From Brachionus koreanus (Eukaryota > Rotifera > Eurotatoria > Ploima > Brachionidae), in the NCBI GenBank assembly GCA_016987375.1, contig PJRA01000519.1, positions 970,239 through 1,024,651 on the forward strand: 54,413 bases of DNA, read 5' to 3'. Made by a program: the position numbers and the translations under genes. The notes under the pieces were generated by a model. That model worked only from the letters and a program-made list of their open reading frames with translations, was not told the origin of the DNA and made no database searches. Below are positions 53,941-54,413 of the stretch, one piece after another; position 1 is the stretch's first letter; each line of letters begins with the position of its first letter.

Positions 53941-54017
53941 GCCACTAGAGTGCATTCAGACAGAAATTTTTCTTAGAGCAAAAGCTGGAAGACCAGCAAA
54001 AGCAAAAGTATTTCAAG
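53941..54017 (+). other. Exon-like fragment with GRP patch
   Basis: From an ATG, MPLECIQTEIFLRAKAGRPA then KAKVFQ runs into a donor-like CAA|GTAAGA. Two TTTAG acceptor candidates precede it. The AGRPAKAK patch recalls the GRPK segment at 410-460 and tails of transposon proteins. It is a short piece, possibly one exon of an unknown gene or a mobile-element scrap. Confidence 0.25.
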
Positions 54018-54413
54018 TAAGACAATAGTCAATTTTTCTTGTTATTTTTTAATGATTTTCACTTAAAAATAAAAATTTTTTGAATATACTAATTAATTTA
54101 AACAAAAAATAACTATTTTTAACCAAGTTATTATTTAGAAAAAAAAACATACACAAATTAAATTAATGTCTAAAATACGAAATTGTAAAAAAAAGCATTT
54201 TTAATTTTAAAAATTTGTACAAACAAATTCTAAACTCTGCAAAAAATTTTTTTGGGACCATGGAGAACCATTTTTTTTAATTAGTGAAAAAATTTATTGT
54301 TCACTAAAGCATCATTAAAAGTAAAAGACAAAATTTTTACTTTTTTTAAAAACTGCTAAGGAAATTGATGTTGCAAATTTTTTTGAAAAAAAGTTAAAAA
54401 AATCGTTTTCAAA
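54018..54413. other. AT-rich right edge
   Basis: No feature recognised. Confidence 0.4.

Noticed and set aside
1..54413. CRISPR arrays, bacterial operons or prophage
   Set aside because: Introns, animal gene families and eukaryotic transposons dominate; no regularly spaced direct repeats of CRISPR type were seen.

Overview
The window reads as animal nuclear DNA. It is very AT-rich, with spliceosomal introns (two of them only 51 bp long), a few sparse metazoan genes, and many decayed transposons between them. A small lophotrochozoan fits, and an AT-rich monogonont rotifer such as Brachionus is my best guess. That guess rests on base composition, intron size and gene content, not on a database match. 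Two runs of N (16195-16686 and 33270-33721) are assembly gaps.

Host genes, left to right. (1) The 5' part of an INPP5E-like ciliary phosphoinositide 5-phosphatase, minus strand, exons 3649-4165 and 1174-1651, with a 14-bp RFX X-box match 85 bp upstream of its start codon. (2) An intact single-exon ITPA (ITP/XTP pyrophosphatase), plus strand, 7121-7693. (3) An NCKX/SLC24-type K+-dependent Na+/Ca2+ exchanger, plus strand, 10997-12499, containing a probable 51-bp in-frame intron. (4) A globin with an MGC N-terminus (globin X/neuroglobin-like), minus strand, exons 20443-20630 and 20031-20391, split at the classical B12.2 position. (5) A single-exon ankyrin-repeat protein, minus strand, 46942-48273. 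An acidic exon at 14709-15039 (minus) is probably coding but unidentified.

Mobile DNA fills much of the rest. DNA transposons with visible ends are: a Tc1-like MITE (4750-5343), an IS630/Tc1 DDE_3 element (9037-9969), a hAT-type foldback with GGCCGGCC-rich arms and an 8-bp target duplication (15815-17327), a piggyBac-like MITE (18032-19631) holding a Ginger/KRBA2-like integrase element (18103-19496) and itself inserted in a Tc1/mariner transposase, a hAT MITE (44049-44392) inserted in a LINE, and two members of one palindromic family (1813-2234 and 37069-37408, the latter with a 9-bp duplication). Broken Merlin and mariner transposases are present, and at least eight LINE reverse-transcriptase fragments.

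The stretches 20.6-43.9 kb and 48.3-54.4 kb hold no gene I can support apart from these repeats. There is no operon-like organisation. The host genes appear functionally independent, and the window mainly records successive and nested transposition in a gene-poor, AT-rich chromosome region.
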